From: Mycobacterium sp. MS1601
Lineage (GTDB): Bacteria; Actinomycetota; Actinomycetes; Mycobacteriales; Mycobacteriaceae
NCBI RefSeq assembly: GCF_001984215.1
Contig: NZ_CP019420.1
Location: forward strand, 2,542,001 to 2,606,000
Length of the DNA stretch: 64,000 bases
Reading direction: 5' to 3'
This document shows positions 1 to 8,839 of this stretch, in pieces; position 1 is the stretch's first letter; each line of letters begins with the position of its first letter. The translations under genes were made by a program, and so were the position numbers. Under the pieces are notes generated by a model. It saw nothing but the letters and a program-made list of their open reading frames with translations, did no database searches and had not been told where the DNA came from.

Positions 1-791
1 ATGCTGTCGGCGTAGAACTCGAACCAGTTCGCGAGTTTGTCTTTCGGAATGTAGGTCGGCCACGTATCCGGAAAGGGAAGGTAGGGCAGGTGATTGATCC
101 ACACCTGATTGTGCAGTGTCAGCGAGTGGTACCGCTTGCGCCAGTTATCGCCGATACGCTCCATCTTGTCGACGATCAAAGTGTCGACCCCGAGCTGTTT
201 CAGGCGCGCCGCCACGGCGAGGCCGGCCTGCCCGCCACCGACAACGAGAACCGCAGGATCGCGGTCCTCGTACTTCGCGGACGCAATTCGCTGATCCAGC
301 CAGTTGTCGCCGCCGAAGTTGCGGGAGTACTCCTTGCCGTGTGGACGGCGCACGCCACTGGTCTCCTCAAATCCGGTGAGCTCGACCAGCGACGTCATCA
401 CGGTGGTGGCGACGAACTGTCCGCGGGCGTTAGGGGAGATCCGCAGCACACCCTTTCCGCGTCCGACGCGGGTTGCGAAGTCGAAGAACGCTTCGATGGC
501 ATCCACACCGGCGCGCTGGACCCACCGCGGCGCGGGGGACTCCGACAGCACGAACTGAGATGGCTCCATCGTGTCGAGGGTGTCCTCGAACGCAAGACGA
601 ATCTGCCTGCGCCCGACGAACGTATGGAGATGCCATGTCAGACTGAGGATGTCGCGCCATGAGCCGTCGTCGGCGAACAGCCCAGCTGCCCGGGCTGCGT
701 CGCGCTTGCCCGCGGCGTCTGCGAACGCGTTGAGCCACTCTCCGGCGGCGTCGCGCGTCGAGGTCTGAAGGTGTTCTTGCGTGAGGGTCAT
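1..791 (-). CDS. Flavin-containing monooxygenase (NTF2-like N-terminus), C-terminus outside window
   Basis: This reading frame enters from the left edge, so only about the first 263 residues are present. The ATG at 791-789 is preceded by AAAGGA at a 9-nt distance. Residues 1 to about 150 look like an NTF2/SnoaL-type domain. They are followed by a dinucleotide-binding start, VLVVGGGQAGLAVAARLK, and then the RIGDNWRKRYHSLTLHN stretch typical of group B flavoprotein monooxygenases that use FAD and NADPH. Family members hydroxylate or perform Baeyer-Villiger oxidation of ketones. It lies 52 bp downstream of the aldehyde dehydrogenase on the same strand and is probably co-transcribed with it. The substrate cannot be told from the sequence. 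Confidence 0.85.
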   Translation of the reverse strand, partial: MTLTQEHLQTSTRDAAGEWLNAFADAAGKRDAARAAGLFADDGSWRDILSLTWHLHTFVGRRQIRLAFEDTLDTMEPSQFVLSESPAPRWVQRAGVDAIEAFFDFATRVGRGKGVLRISPNARGQFVATTVMTSLVELTGFEETSGVRRPHGKEYSRNFGGDNWLDQRIASAKYEDRDPAVLVVGGGQAGLAVAARLKQLGVDTLIVDKMERIGDNWRKRYHSLTLHNQVWINHLPYLPFPDTWPTYIPKDKLANWFEFYADS

Positions 792-843
792 GAGCAGATG
801 TCCTTTATCGCGTGGTGCGTGGGTGTTCAGAGACCGCACATGG

Positions 844-2334
844 TCAGGGCAGATACGCCGAGCTCGCGTAGATCGACTGGTACTCGAAGTACGCTTCAAG
901 ACCTTCTGGCCCGCGCTCGCGGCCGATCCCGCTGTTCTTCATCCCACCGAAGGGGGCGTTCGGGTCGACGGAATAGTAATTGACACCTACCGTTCCGCTT
1001 CGAATACGTTGCGCAACAGCCATTCCACGTTCTTCGTCGCATGTCCACACCGAGCCCGCCAACCCGTAGTCGCTGTCGTTGGCGATGGCGACTGCCTCGT
1101 CGTCACCGTCATAGGGGATGACGACGAGTACCGGGCCGAACACTTCTTCACGCGCGATCGGATCGGCATTGTCGACATCGGCGAACAACGTCGGCTCGAC
1201 GAACCATCCCCGGGGTTCTCCCGCCGGCCGTCCGCCACCCACCACCAGACGTGCCGATGATTCCTTCGCCCGTCCGATGAAGCCCAACACCCGTTCGCGG
1301 TGTTGACCGCTGACCAGAGGCCCGCACGTCACCTCGGGGTCCAGGGGATTGCCGACCACCAGCCCACTGAGAAATTCGGCGACAGCGTCGACCACCTCCG
1401 CGTAGCGCGATCGGGGCGCCAGAATGCGGGTTTGCGAGGTGCACGTCTGACCGTTGTTGCGCAGGGTGGCGTTGCCTATGTTCGCTGAAAACAGCTCGAT
1501 GTCAACGTCATCGAGCACAACCGCGGCGGACTTGCCGCCCAGTTCCAGAGTGCATCTGCGGATCAACTGACCGCACGTGGCGCCGATCGAGCGTCCGGTC
1601 GCAGTGGATCCGGTGAAGGCCACCTTGTCGACACCAGGATGTGCGACCAGCGACGCCGAGACTTCTCTGTCGGCGACGACGATGTTGAGGACGCCATCGG
1701 GCAGCCCCGCAGCCACCGCCGCTTCGCCGAACACGTACAGATCCAGTGCGGTTTCTGGAGCCGGCTTGAGCACGACGGTGCAGCCCGCGGCCAATGCGGG
1801 CGCCACTTTGTCCATGGCCAGAGACTGCGGGTAGTTCCACGGTGCGATAGCCGCGACCACACCGACGGGTTGCCGACGCACCAGTGTCGCTCCCTGCGCG
1901 CTGCGGCGCACCTCGTCAAAGGATTTCGTGCGAATCATGTTCGCGTAGTAGCGCATTGTGTTCACAGGCAAGGCGATGTTGGCCACCGACGACAAGCCCG
2001 ACGGCATGCCGTTCTCCTGGCTCACCAAGCGGCTGGTGTCGGACCCGCGGGCTTCGAGGGCATCGGCGAAACGCTCGAGAACGTCGGCACGCTCGGCAGC
2101 TGTGGTACGGCCCCACGGTCCGCGGTCGAGTGCCGCGCGGGCCGCACGAACGGCGGCGTCGATGTCAGCTTCGTCGGCCAGTGCTGCGGTACCCAGTGTC
2201 TCCTCGGTAGCCGCCTCGAGGCTGCGCCACACCTGACCGCCGTGCGGTGGAACCCAACCACCATTGATGAAGAAGTGTCGGCGGTCGATGTGCTCGCTGG
2301 AGGCAATCGCAGGCGGACTTTTGGGAACAGTCAT
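844..2334 (-). CDS. NAD(P)-dependent aldehyde dehydrogenase
   Basis: A full-length 496-residue aldehyde dehydrogenase that oxidises an aldehyde to the carboxylate with NAD(P). The conserved sites are present in order: the oxyanion Asn in APWNYPQ (N167), the cofactor loop FTGSTATG (240-247), the general base Glu in LELGGKS (E264) and the nucleophile Cys in NNGQTCTSQTR (C298). It is the first gene of a leftward unit with the flavin monooxygenase and is divergent from the IclR gene. The 254-bp gap carries a palindrome suited to IclR. The pairing suggests it oxidises an aldehyde released downstream of the monooxygenase; that is inference. Confidence 0.92.
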   Translation of the reverse strand: MTVPKSPPAIASSEHIDRRHFFINGGWVPPHGGQVWRSLEAATEETLGTAALADEADIDAAVRAARAALDRGPWGRTTAAERADVLERFADALEARGSDTSRLVSQENGMPSGLSSVANIALPVNTMRYYANMIRTKSFDEVRRSAQGATLVRRQPVGVVAAIAPWNYPQSLAMDKVAPALAAGCTVVLKPAPETALDLYVFGEAAVAAGLPDGVLNIVVADREVSASLVAHPGVDKVAFTGSTATGRSIGATCGQLIRRCTLELGGKSAAVVLDDVDIELFSANIGNATLRNNGQTCTSQTRILAPRSRYAEVVDAVAEFLSGLVVGNPLDPEVTCGPLVSGQHRERVLGFIGRAKESSARLVVGGGRPAGEPRGWFVEPTLFADVDNADPIAREEVFGPVLVVIPYDGDDEAVAIANDSDYGLAGSVWTCDEERGMAVAQRIRSGTVGVNYYSVDPNAPFGGMKNSGIGRERGPEGLEAYFEYQSIYASSAYLP

Positions 2335-2552
2335 GTCGTCCTTAACGAGTTGGCGGGAGTTCTGAGCGGCCAGAAAAGCCGAACTCCGCGAAGCGATTGG
2401 TCGCTGGGGGCGATCCGCGCGCGGACCGCGGATGTGAGGTGCACCACGGAAACGCGTCTACTGAAATCTATCCCACACACAATGTGATGGTCAAGGTTTA
2501 GCGCTACTTGATGTTCTCACCAGGCAAATTGTCGCCTCTAGCGTTCTAGGGC

Positions 2553-2568
2553 GTTCGTATATACAAAC
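2553..2568. promoter_or_regulatory. Candidate IclR operator, 16-bp near-palindrome
   Basis: GTTCGTATATACAAAC reads the same on both strands except for one base pair. It sits between the divergent aldehyde dehydrogenase and IclR genes, 54 bp before the chosen IclR start. A related palindrome lies at 6876-6891, between the MFS and SnoaL genes. IclR proteins bind short palindromes of this length. Confidence 0.55.
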
Positions 2569-2621
2569 ATGCATTTCGTCGATACGATGTGGAACGGGTT
2601 CATACAGGAATGGAGAGTGAG

Positions 2622-3350
2622 ATGGCGGATACTCCAGCCAGAGAACACCGCACAGCCAGTCGCGTGACGACGATCCTGGAAATCGTTGCGGCCAGCCCAG
2701 CCGGTGTGCGACTCAGTGAGCTCGCCGTGCAGCTGGATGCCCCCAAGCCATCGGTCTTCGGGCTGGCAAAAGGACTGGTGGCCACGGGTTACCTACTTGA
2801 AGATGAGGGCACCTACCGCCTGGGACCGGCTCTGGATACGCTCATCGCGCCCTCCCGTCCCGATCTCACCGAACTGACCCGCCCCGTGCTCCAGTCGCTG
2901 CGACATCAGTTCAACGAGACCGTCATGCTCGGCACACGAGTCGGTGCATCGTTGGTGTACGTGGCGACCGCCGAGTCGGACCAGCCGATCAAATACACCG
3001 CCCCATTGCGACACCGCAGGCCGCTGTACCCACCAAGCGCCGGCAAAGTGCTGCTCGCCTTCTGGTCGGAACATCGCCGAGACGCCTACCTACAGTCGCT
3101 TTTCACTGATGCCGACGCCCTGGCGAATGCCCGACACGATCTCGACACCGTTCGTCGAGACGGGGTGTCCTTCAACCGTGGCGAGACGCTTCCAGATGTC
3201 AGCGCCGTGGCACGGCCGCTGAGGGTAGGCGACCGGGTGGTCGCTGCAATTGCGGTAGCCGGACCGACATCTCGAGTCACGCCGCAGTTTGATGCTATCG
3301 CTGCGGCCCTGGTTGATGCCACCGCCGCCGCGCAGCGACGGATCAGCTGA
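2622..3350 (+). CDS. IclR-family transcriptional regulator
   Basis: An IclR-family regulator of 242 residues from ATG 2622. This start is chosen because GGAGAG lies a few bases upstream; GTG 2589 and ATG 2610 are in-frame alternatives. The N-terminal winged helix-turn-helix covers about residues 10-70 (SRVTTILEIVAAS, LSELAVQLDAPKPSVFGLAKGLV). A ligand-binding domain follows to the end and includes the YPPSAGKVLLAF stretch typical of the family. It stands between two leftward catabolic units and probably controls both, because similar palindromes lie at both promoters. The gene ends 5 bp from the converging hydrolase gene. Confidence 0.9.
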   Translation: MADTPAREHRTASRVTTILEIVAASPAGVRLSELAVQLDAPKPSVFGLAKGLVATGYLLEDEGTYRLGPALDTLIAPSRPDLTELTRPVLQSLRHQFNETVMLGTRVGASLVYVATAESDQPIKYTAPLRHRRPLYPPSAGKVLLAFWSEHRRDAYLQSLFTDADALANARHDLDTVRRDGVSFNRGETLPDVSAVARPLRVGDRVVAAIAVAGPTSRVTPQFDAIAAALVDATAAAQRRIS

Positions 3351-3355
3351 GTCGT

Positions 3356-4339
3356 TCAGCTGCCGAGGATGGCGCAGGGGTTGTCCACGAGCATCTGGTG
3401 GATCTGCTTGTCCGTCACGCCCAGTTCGCCCAACGCCGGCAGTACGTGGTCGTGCAGGTGGGTGAAGTTCCAGTTGGGAAGCAGCTCAAGCTTTTTCACG
3501 TCATCGAAGTTGTGGGTGAAACACGACGCATCATGCGAGAGCACCATCTTCTCGGCGTAACCCTGCCGGCACAGTTCCGACACGGTGCGCACGCGTTCTT
3601 CGAACGGCAGCAACAGATCGAGGCCAAAGCGATCCATCCCGATGTAGGAGCCTGCATCCATCAGCGCTTTGAGGTAGTCGAGATCGGTACTGTCGCCGCA
3701 GTGGCCAATTACAACCCTGGACAGGTCGACGCCCTCTTCGAGGAATATTGCCTGCTGCTCGAGACCCCTGCGCGTCGCAGCATCTGTGTGTGTCGAGATC
3801 GGAACCCCGGTCTCCACATGCGCCGCAGCGACCGCCCGCAGGATCCGCTCGACACCCGGCGTCACACCGGGCTTGTCGGTGGCACACTTGAGAATGCCCG
3901 CCTTGATCGCGGTGCCCGCGATCCCCTCGGTGATGTCGCGTAGGAAGAACTCGGTCAACAGTTCCGGCCCGCCCATGAGACGACCGGGCCCCCTGAACTT
4001 GAAAAACATCGGAACGTCGTAGTAGGCGTAAAGACCTGTCGCCACAACGATATTGACGTCCACCAGCTCGGCCACCCGTGCCACGAGCGGAATGTACCTG
4101 CCGAGGCCGAGCACTGTCAGGTCGACGATGGTCTGAACACCCCGCGCGGCGGCATCATTGATCTTCTGCACCGCGCCGGCGATCTGCTGCTGCTCGTCCC
4201 AATCACCGGGATAGTTGCTGTCGATCTCACGATCCAGCACGAAGATGTGTTCGTGCATGAGTGTCTGACCGAGATCCGTCGCCGCAGCCGGACCACGGGC
4301 GGTCGACACATGCGCGGCTTGCTTGTGGGAAGCGCTCAC
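3356..4339 (-). CDS. Phosphotriesterase-like metal-dependent hydrolase/lactonase
   Basis: A 327-residue amidohydrolase-superfamily protein of the phosphotriesterase group. The full metal site is visible: HEH (H29, H31), a Lys to be carboxylated (K151), H184 in STHTD, H213 in IGHCGD and D270 in LSHD. Many bacterial members hydrolyse lactones rather than organophosphates. It starts with GTG at 4339, which overlaps the TGA of the upstream LLM gene in a GTGA tetranucleotide, so the two are probably translationally coupled. Next to a flavin monooxygenase it could open a lactone made by Baeyer-Villiger oxidation; that link is inference. Confidence 0.85.
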   Translation of the reverse strand: MSASHKQAAHVSTARGPAAATDLGQTLMHEHIFVLDREIDSNYPGDWDEQQQIAGAVQKINDAAARGVQTIVDLTVLGLGRYIPLVARVAELVDVNIVVATGLYAYYDVPMFFKFRGPGRLMGGPELLTEFFLRDITEGIAGTAIKAGILKCATDKPGVTPGVERILRAVAAAHVETGVPISTHTDAATRRGLEQQAIFLEEGVDLSRVVIGHCGDSTDLDYLKALMDAGSYIGMDRFGLDLLLPFEERVRTVSELCRQGYAEKMVLSHDASCFTHNFDDVKKLELLPNWNFTHLHDHVLPALGELGVTDKQIHQMLVDNPCAILGS

Positions 4340-5220
4340 GACGCCAACTCGACAATGTAACGCTCGCCGAAAACGTGGATGGCGCCGGCCAGATCGCCCC
4401 GGTCGAAGAGCGTGACCGGTACGCTCACCCGGTCGACGCCCACTTCCTGCAGCTCAGCGAGCACTTCAAAGTTTTGTAGCCTGGCGGGGTCTTTGGTCCA
4501 CCGCGTGGTCACCTCCAACGCTGCCGGGTCTCGCCCAGCTGCCTCCGCTGCTTCCCGGGCTCGCTTGATCAGGAAAAGCAACCGATCCCGGTCCTCGTAA
4601 CCGCCGGGAAAGAAGCCGTCCCCGATACGGCCGGCACGGGCCGCCGCGGCCTCGGTGAAGCCGCCGATGTGAATGGGTATCGATGCGTTGACCGGTGTCG
4701 GACTGCAGATGACCTCGGTGAAGTTGTTGTAGGTGCCCGTGAACGTGGCGGGTCGGCCGCTCCACAGGGCTCGCATGGCCGACACGTGTTCGGTGAGCCT
4801 TTTGCCCCGGGTCGTGAAATCCTGTTGCAGCGCGTCGAACTCCTCGCGCAGCCAGCCTGCGCCGACACCCAGGAGCAATCGGCCACCGGTCAGCCTGTCG
4901 AGGGTGGCGGTTTCCTTGGCCGTGACCATGGGGTGCCGCTGCGGGAGCACCAAGACCGCGGTGCCGAGCTTGATCCGGTTGGTGTGCGCACCTACCCAAG
5001 TCAGCCAGATCAGCGGGTCGGCCAGGGGATGATCGACGGGAAACGGGAATCGGCCGTCGGGGGTTTCAGGGTAGAGGGGCTCATACAGCGTGGGAATGAC
5101 TGCGTGATCCACCGTCCAGATGGAATCGAAGCCAGCGTCCTCCGCCGCGCGAGCCAGCTCCAACGCCGACTCCGGGGAGGCAAAGCGACCTGTGTTTCCG
5201 TGTGTGAGAGCAAATTTCAT
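4336..5220 (-). CDS. LLM-class F420/flavin-dependent oxidoreductase
   Basis: A 294-residue luciferase-like monooxygenase-fold protein, consistent with the actinobacterial F420-dependent group. Typical stretches are AEDAGFDSIWTVDH near residue 30, the strand IKLGTAVLVLPQRHP, LLLGVGAGWLREEFDALQ and a C-terminal PIHIGGFTEAAAARAGRIGDGFFPGG. The enzyme would reduce or oxidise an organic substrate with coenzyme F420 or FMN. It is the middle gene of MFS-LLM-hydrolase, with an 18-bp gap to the MFS gene and a 4-bp overlap with the hydrolase, so it probably belongs to the same uptake and degradation unit. Confidence 0.87.
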   Translation of the reverse strand: MKFALTHGNTGRFASPESALELARAAEDAGFDSIWTVDHAVIPTLYEPLYPETPDGRFPFPVDHPLADPLIWLTWVGAHTNRIKLGTAVLVLPQRHPMVTAKETATLDRLTGGRLLLGVGAGWLREEFDALQQDFTTRGKRLTEHVSAMRALWSGRPATFTGTYNNFTEVICSPTPVNASIPIHIGGFTEAAAARAGRIGDGFFPGGYEDRDRLLFLIKRAREAAEAAGRDPAALEVTTRWTKDPARLQNFEVLAELQEVGVDRVSVPVTLFDRGDLAGAIHVFGERYIVELAS

Positions 5221-5238
5221 CTTCTCGACTTTTCCTTC

Positions 5239-6618
5239 TTATGACCGTTGGTTGCTGGCAGAGCTGTCGTCGGCTCGGTCTGGGACGAGCCGCAACGCAG
5301 ATTCCGCCACGGCTGGGCGTGTCTCGCCGAGGCGCCACACCGAGAAGAGCGTGATCAAGCTGGCGGCCGACATGTAGATCGCGATGCTGGTCGAGCTGAA
5401 CCGCGATATCAACGCGGTCGCGATCACGGGTGCGAAAGCCCCGCCCAGGATCGAACCGATCTGCATGCCGAGTGAGAGTCCTGAGTAACGAATTTCGGTG
5501 GGAAAGATCTCGGAAAAGTATGCCGGTTGCACTCCGTAGACCAGGCTTTGGAAGACTCCCAACCCGATCAGCATGGCCAAGGAGATGAGCCAGAACGATC
5601 CCGTGTCCACCATGATCCAGAATGGGAACACCACCACCGCCAGGCCTGCTGCTCCCACCATCATGATCCGCTGGCGACCGAAGCGGTCGGAGATTGCGCC
5701 GGCCAAGGGCAAGAACACGATCTGACCGACCGAGCCGATCAAGACAGCACCGATGAGCGTGCCGTGGGGCAGGCCGAGGTGACGCGAATCCGTTCCGTAA
5801 GCGATCAGATAGGTGATGAAAATGTAGTAGGCAAGATTGATCCCCAGGTAGGTCCCCGAGGTGAGCGCGATCTCGCGTGGGTAGGTCGTCAACGCCGTCA
5901 GGATCGGTGAGCGCTGGCGTTGTACAGGGCCTCCATCTGCGTTGCTCGATTGCAGCTTCTGGAAAGCAGGGGTGTCTTCGAGCTTGAGGTGGATGTAGAT
6001 GGCGAGCACCACCAGAGCGAGGCTGAACAGAAAGGGCACTCGCCATCCCCAGCTCAGCAGTGCCTCTCGCGACAGCACCGCCGTGACCGAGAGAAAGATG
6101 CCGTTGGCCAGCAGGACACCGACCGGTGCGCCGAGCGAGGCGAAGCTTCCGAAGAACCCGCGCCGATGCGGTGGCGCGGCTTCTACTGCCAGGAGAACGA
6201 CGCCGCCCTGTTGGCCGCCGATCGCTATGCCCTGGGCAAAGCGGAATAGCACAAGCAGAATCGGTGCCGCTACGCCAATAGCCGCGAAGGACGGCAGCAG
6301 ACCGATGGTGGTTGATGCGACTCCCATCAGCACCAGCGCAGTGACGAGCGTTTTCTTCCTGCCGACCACATCGCCGAAATGTCCGAAGATCACACCGCCG
6401 AGAGGTCGCGCCAAGAAGCCGATGCCGAACGTCGCAAACGACAGCAAGGCTGCAGTCACCGGACTCTGCTCAGGAAAGATCACGGCAGGAAACACCAGCG
6501 CAGCGGCGAGGCCGTAGATGAAAAAATCGTAGTATTCGATACCGGCTGCTATGCCCGCGACCGAGGCCACCCGGAAAACGTCTCTCTCTGATGCGCCGCC
6601 GTTGTCCGTGGAAGCCAT
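5239..6618 (-). CDS. MFS transporter, metabolite:H+ symporter type
   Basis: A 459-residue major facilitator with about 12 hydrophobic segments. The loop signature GHFGDVVGRKK after the second helix, and the EYYDFFIYG opening, match the metabolite:proton symporter group, which imports organic acids and similar solutes. ATG 6618 is preferred over an upstream frame opening at 6654 because AGAAGG lies just before it. It is the first gene of a leftward unit with the LLM oxidoreductase and the phosphotriesterase-like hydrolase, so it probably imports their substrate. Confidence 0.9.
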   Translation of the reverse strand: MASTDNGGASERDVFRVASVAGIAAGIEYYDFFIYGLAAALVFPAVIFPEQSPVTAALLSFATFGIGFLARPLGGVIFGHFGDVVGRKKTLVTALVLMGVASTTIGLLPSFAAIGVAAPILLVLFRFAQGIAIGGQQGGVVLLAVEAAPPHRRGFFGSFASLGAPVGVLLANGIFLSVTAVLSREALLSWGWRVPFLFSLALVVLAIYIHLKLEDTPAFQKLQSSNADGGPVQRQRSPILTALTTYPREIALTSGTYLGINLAYYIFITYLIAYGTDSRHLGLPHGTLIGAVLIGSVGQIVFLPLAGAISDRFGRQRIMMVGAAGLAVVVFPFWIMVDTGSFWLISLAMLIGLGVFQSLVYGVQPAYFSEIFPTEIRYSGLSLGMQIGSILGGAFAPVIATALISRFSSTSIAIYMSAASLITLFSVWRLGETRPAVAESALRLVPDRADDSSASNQRS

Positions 6619-6875
6619 GATGCCCTTCTTCGCGTGTGTCGGAACCGCACCCAACGGTGATTCATGCGCGTGTGCCGCGTCATGAACACCGAGTCGGATT
6701 GGTGCGGGACAGCGGGGACGTGTCGATCAACCCTCGCCGGCCGGACGACCGTCTTGAGTGATCTGCGCCACTCAGGCGGACTGCCAAGAATGTAATGGGC
6801 TTGGAATCTGCCGTCAAGGATGCAAAGACAAAGAGGCGCTGTAGTGCGTATTCATCTAGACGTAGCGCTGTCGTC

Positions 6876-6891
6876 GTTCCTATATATGAAT
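6876..6891. promoter_or_regulatory. Second candidate IclR operator
   Basis: GTTCCTATATATGAAT contains a 14-bp near-palindrome (TTC-N8-GAA around TATATA). It matches the element at 2553-2568 at 12 of 16 positions. It lies in the 421-bp gap between the divergent MFS and SnoaL-like genes. The rest of that gap shows no gene. Confidence 0.45.
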
Positions 6892-7039
6892 GGCAATTCT
6901 CAATTGTGGTGAGATCGCAAACATGGACAGGGCAGGGGGTGTGCGACACCCAGGGGAAGTGCCACCTCCCCGCCGGGCCGGTGGGCTCACTACGTTCGAT
7001 CTGGCGGGCGAACGATCTCCAGCCGAACGAGAGGAACCC

Positions 7040-7459
7040 ATGGCGTATTCAGAGACAGAACAACGTAACCGGGCGGCCGTCGAAGAAGCCCTGAACAAAG
7101 CGGCGGACGATTTCACGATTTTCTTCACCGAACTCTTCACCGACGACACCGAATGGACTATCGCGGGCCACGGCCCGGTCGCGGGGGTTTACCACGGGCT
7201 CCGGGAACTCCACGACATCGCCGAGGCCGCCCTCTTCGACCGCCTGGCCGGGCCGCTGGCCGTCACGTCGCGGGGAATCTGGGCGGACGGGGCCGACGTG
7301 ATCGCCAGAATCGACAGCACCGGGATGGCCAAGGACGGAAATCCCTATGCCAACAGCTATCTCTACATCCTCACCATGGAGAATCAGAAGGTGATCGCCG
7401 GCATCGAGTGGCTTGATCTGTTCGCGTACTACGACATCGTGGATCGAGTCACCGTCTGA
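7040..7459 (+). CDS. SnoaL/NTF2-like protein
   Basis: A 139-residue protein from ATG 7040, chosen because GAGAGGA lies 6 nt upstream; the open frame begins further up at 6890 but has no good ribosome site there. The pattern FFTELFTDDTEWTIAGHGPVAG, then YHGLRELHDIAE, then a strand ending MENQKVIAGIEWLDLFAYYDIV is that of the NTF2/SnoaL fold. Members act as small dehydratases, isomerases or binding proteins in catabolic clusters. It is divergent from the MFS unit and probably shares its control. Its specific role is unknown. Confidence 0.8.
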   Translation: MAYSETEQRNRAAVEEALNKAADDFTIFFTELFTDDTEWTIAGHGPVAGVYHGLRELHDIAEAALFDRLAGPLAVTSRGIWADGADVIARIDSTGMAKDGNPYANSYLYILTMENQKVIAGIEWLDLFAYYDIVDRVTV

Positions 7460-7480
7460 CACCGAACTGTCCTCAGCCGC

Positions 7481-7497
7481 TACGCTTGTCGCGTATG
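7481..7497 (+). promoter_or_regulatory. Leaderless promoter -10 box and start codon of the XRE gene
   Basis: TACGCT (TANNNT type) ends 8 nt before ATG 7495, and no Shine-Dalgarno sequence is present. This is the spacing of a leaderless actinobacterial transcript and supports ATG 7495 over the in-frame TTG at 7486. Confidence 0.45.
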
Positions 7498-8337
7498 ACG
7501 GCATCAACGGGGCGCCACGTGTCCGACCTCGGCACCTATCTGCGGGCGCGGCGCCACGCCGTCGATCCTGCACAGGTGGGCCTGCCCCGGGGTCGCAGGC
7601 AGGTGCAGGGATTGCGACGCGAAGAGGTTGCCACCCTGGCCGCCATCAGCAGCGACTACTACACGCGCCTGGAGCAGGGCCGGGAGACACATCCGTCCGC
7701 GCAGCTGTTGGACGCTCTGGCGCGGGTGCTGCATCTCAACACCGACGAACGTCTTCATCTGTTCCGTCTTGCCGGAGCGGACCCGACTGCCCGCGTGGGC
7801 CTGGGGGCCACGGACGTCTTGGAGTCCACGCGTGCGCTGCTGCGGCGCTGGGAATCGACTCCGGCGTTCATCTACAACGACGCGCAGGACATCCTTGCCG
7901 CCAATGACCTCGGACATGCTCTGCACTGCGGGTTCTCAGCGTCGGAGAATTTCGCGCGGATGATCTTTCTCGACGCCGAAGGTGCGACGTTCTTCGTCGA
8001 CTGGGAACAGATTGCGCTGGCGACGGCAGCGTCGTTGCGCCACGCGTGGGGCAAGTGTCACTCCAGAGCTGCCGTACAGTTGGTTGTCGATGAGTTGCGC
8101 AGTGCCAGTGGCACATTCGAGGCAATGTGGACCATGCACCATGTCGTGGACAAGAGCCACCACACCAAGACACTGCAACACCCTGCTGTCGGCAGATTGA
8201 CTCTCGACTACCACACTTTTGACCTACCGGCCGCCCGCGACCAGCACCTGTTGGTGTGTGACGCGACCGCGGGGTCGGCCTCGGACGCGGCGCTGCGACA
8301 CCTCGCCAAGACGGTCTGGGCGGGGCGGCGTTGCTGA
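7495..8337 (+). CDS. XRE-family regulator with MmyB-like ligand domain
   Basis: A 280-residue protein. The N-terminal Cro/C1 helix-turn-helix spans about residues 10-75 (LGTYLRARR, GLRREEVATLAAISSDYYTRLEQGR). The C-terminal domain, beginning FIYNDAQDILAAND, is of the MmyB-like type that binds fatty-acid-like ligands in related regulators. LRREEVA-L-I-YY-RLEQGR is typical of this actinobacterial family, which usually represses a neighbouring oxidoreductase. Here the downstream neighbours are broken genes, so its target may have been lost. Confidence 0.87.
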   Translation: MTASTGRHVSDLGTYLRARRHAVDPAQVGLPRGRRQVQGLRREEVATLAAISSDYYTRLEQGRETHPSAQLLDALARVLHLNTDERLHLFRLAGADPTARVGLGATDVLESTRALLRRWESTPAFIYNDAQDILAANDLGHALHCGFSASENFARMIFLDAEGATFFVDWEQIALATAASLRHAWGKCHSRAAVQLVVDELRSASGTFEAMWTMHHVVDKSHHTKTLQHPAVGRLTLDYHTFDLPAARDQHLLVCDATAGSASDAALRHLAKTVWAGRRC

Positions 8338-8385
8338 TGGCGGCGTAGAGCAGGGAGTCTCGCCAAGCCTCTCGGACCAACAATT

Positions 8386-8839
8386 GGCTGCGCATGCGGC
8401 CTTCGAACACCAGGCCGGCGAGCAGACCACCACGATCCGCGCGGTGACCGGCAGCGTGATCACTTCACCGGGCAGCGCTGATCCCGAGGCCGTGGTGTCG
8501 ATATCCGAGGACTTCCTTTGTCCCGCCTGCAGGACCTTTGAGATGGAGTTCGGCCAAACCATCAACGACCTCATCGACAGTGGCGCGGTAGCCGCTGAGT
8601 ACACCGTGGTCGCGATTCTGGACCGTCCGACCGATCAGGACTACTCGTCGCGGGCCGGGGTGGCCATGTACTGCGTGGCCGATGAGGACACCACGTCCGA
8701 CAAGCCGGCGTTTCGTCGCTTCCACGCCGCGTTGTATGCCCAGCAGCCCAGCGAGACGGGCACAACGTTTCCCACCAATGACCAACTCATCGAGATCGCG
8801 CGTCAAGCAGGCGCCGACGCCACGGTGCCGCAGGGCTGA
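8386..8839 (+). pseudogene. Truncated DsbA-like thiol:disulfide oxidoreductase
   Basis: The frame encodes the central thioredoxin/DsbA-like domain of the mycobacterial extracytoplasmic type. It includes EDFLCPACRTFE with the CPAC redox motif, then GAVAAEYTVVAILDR and YSSRAGVAMYCVADE. The N-terminal membrane anchor normally present is absent. The protein stops at ATVPQG, where family members normally continue for some tens of residues. There is no convincing start codon or ribosome site. The stop overlaps the first codon of an unrelated fragment, so this looks like a deletion junction joining two dead genes. Confidence 0.7.
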
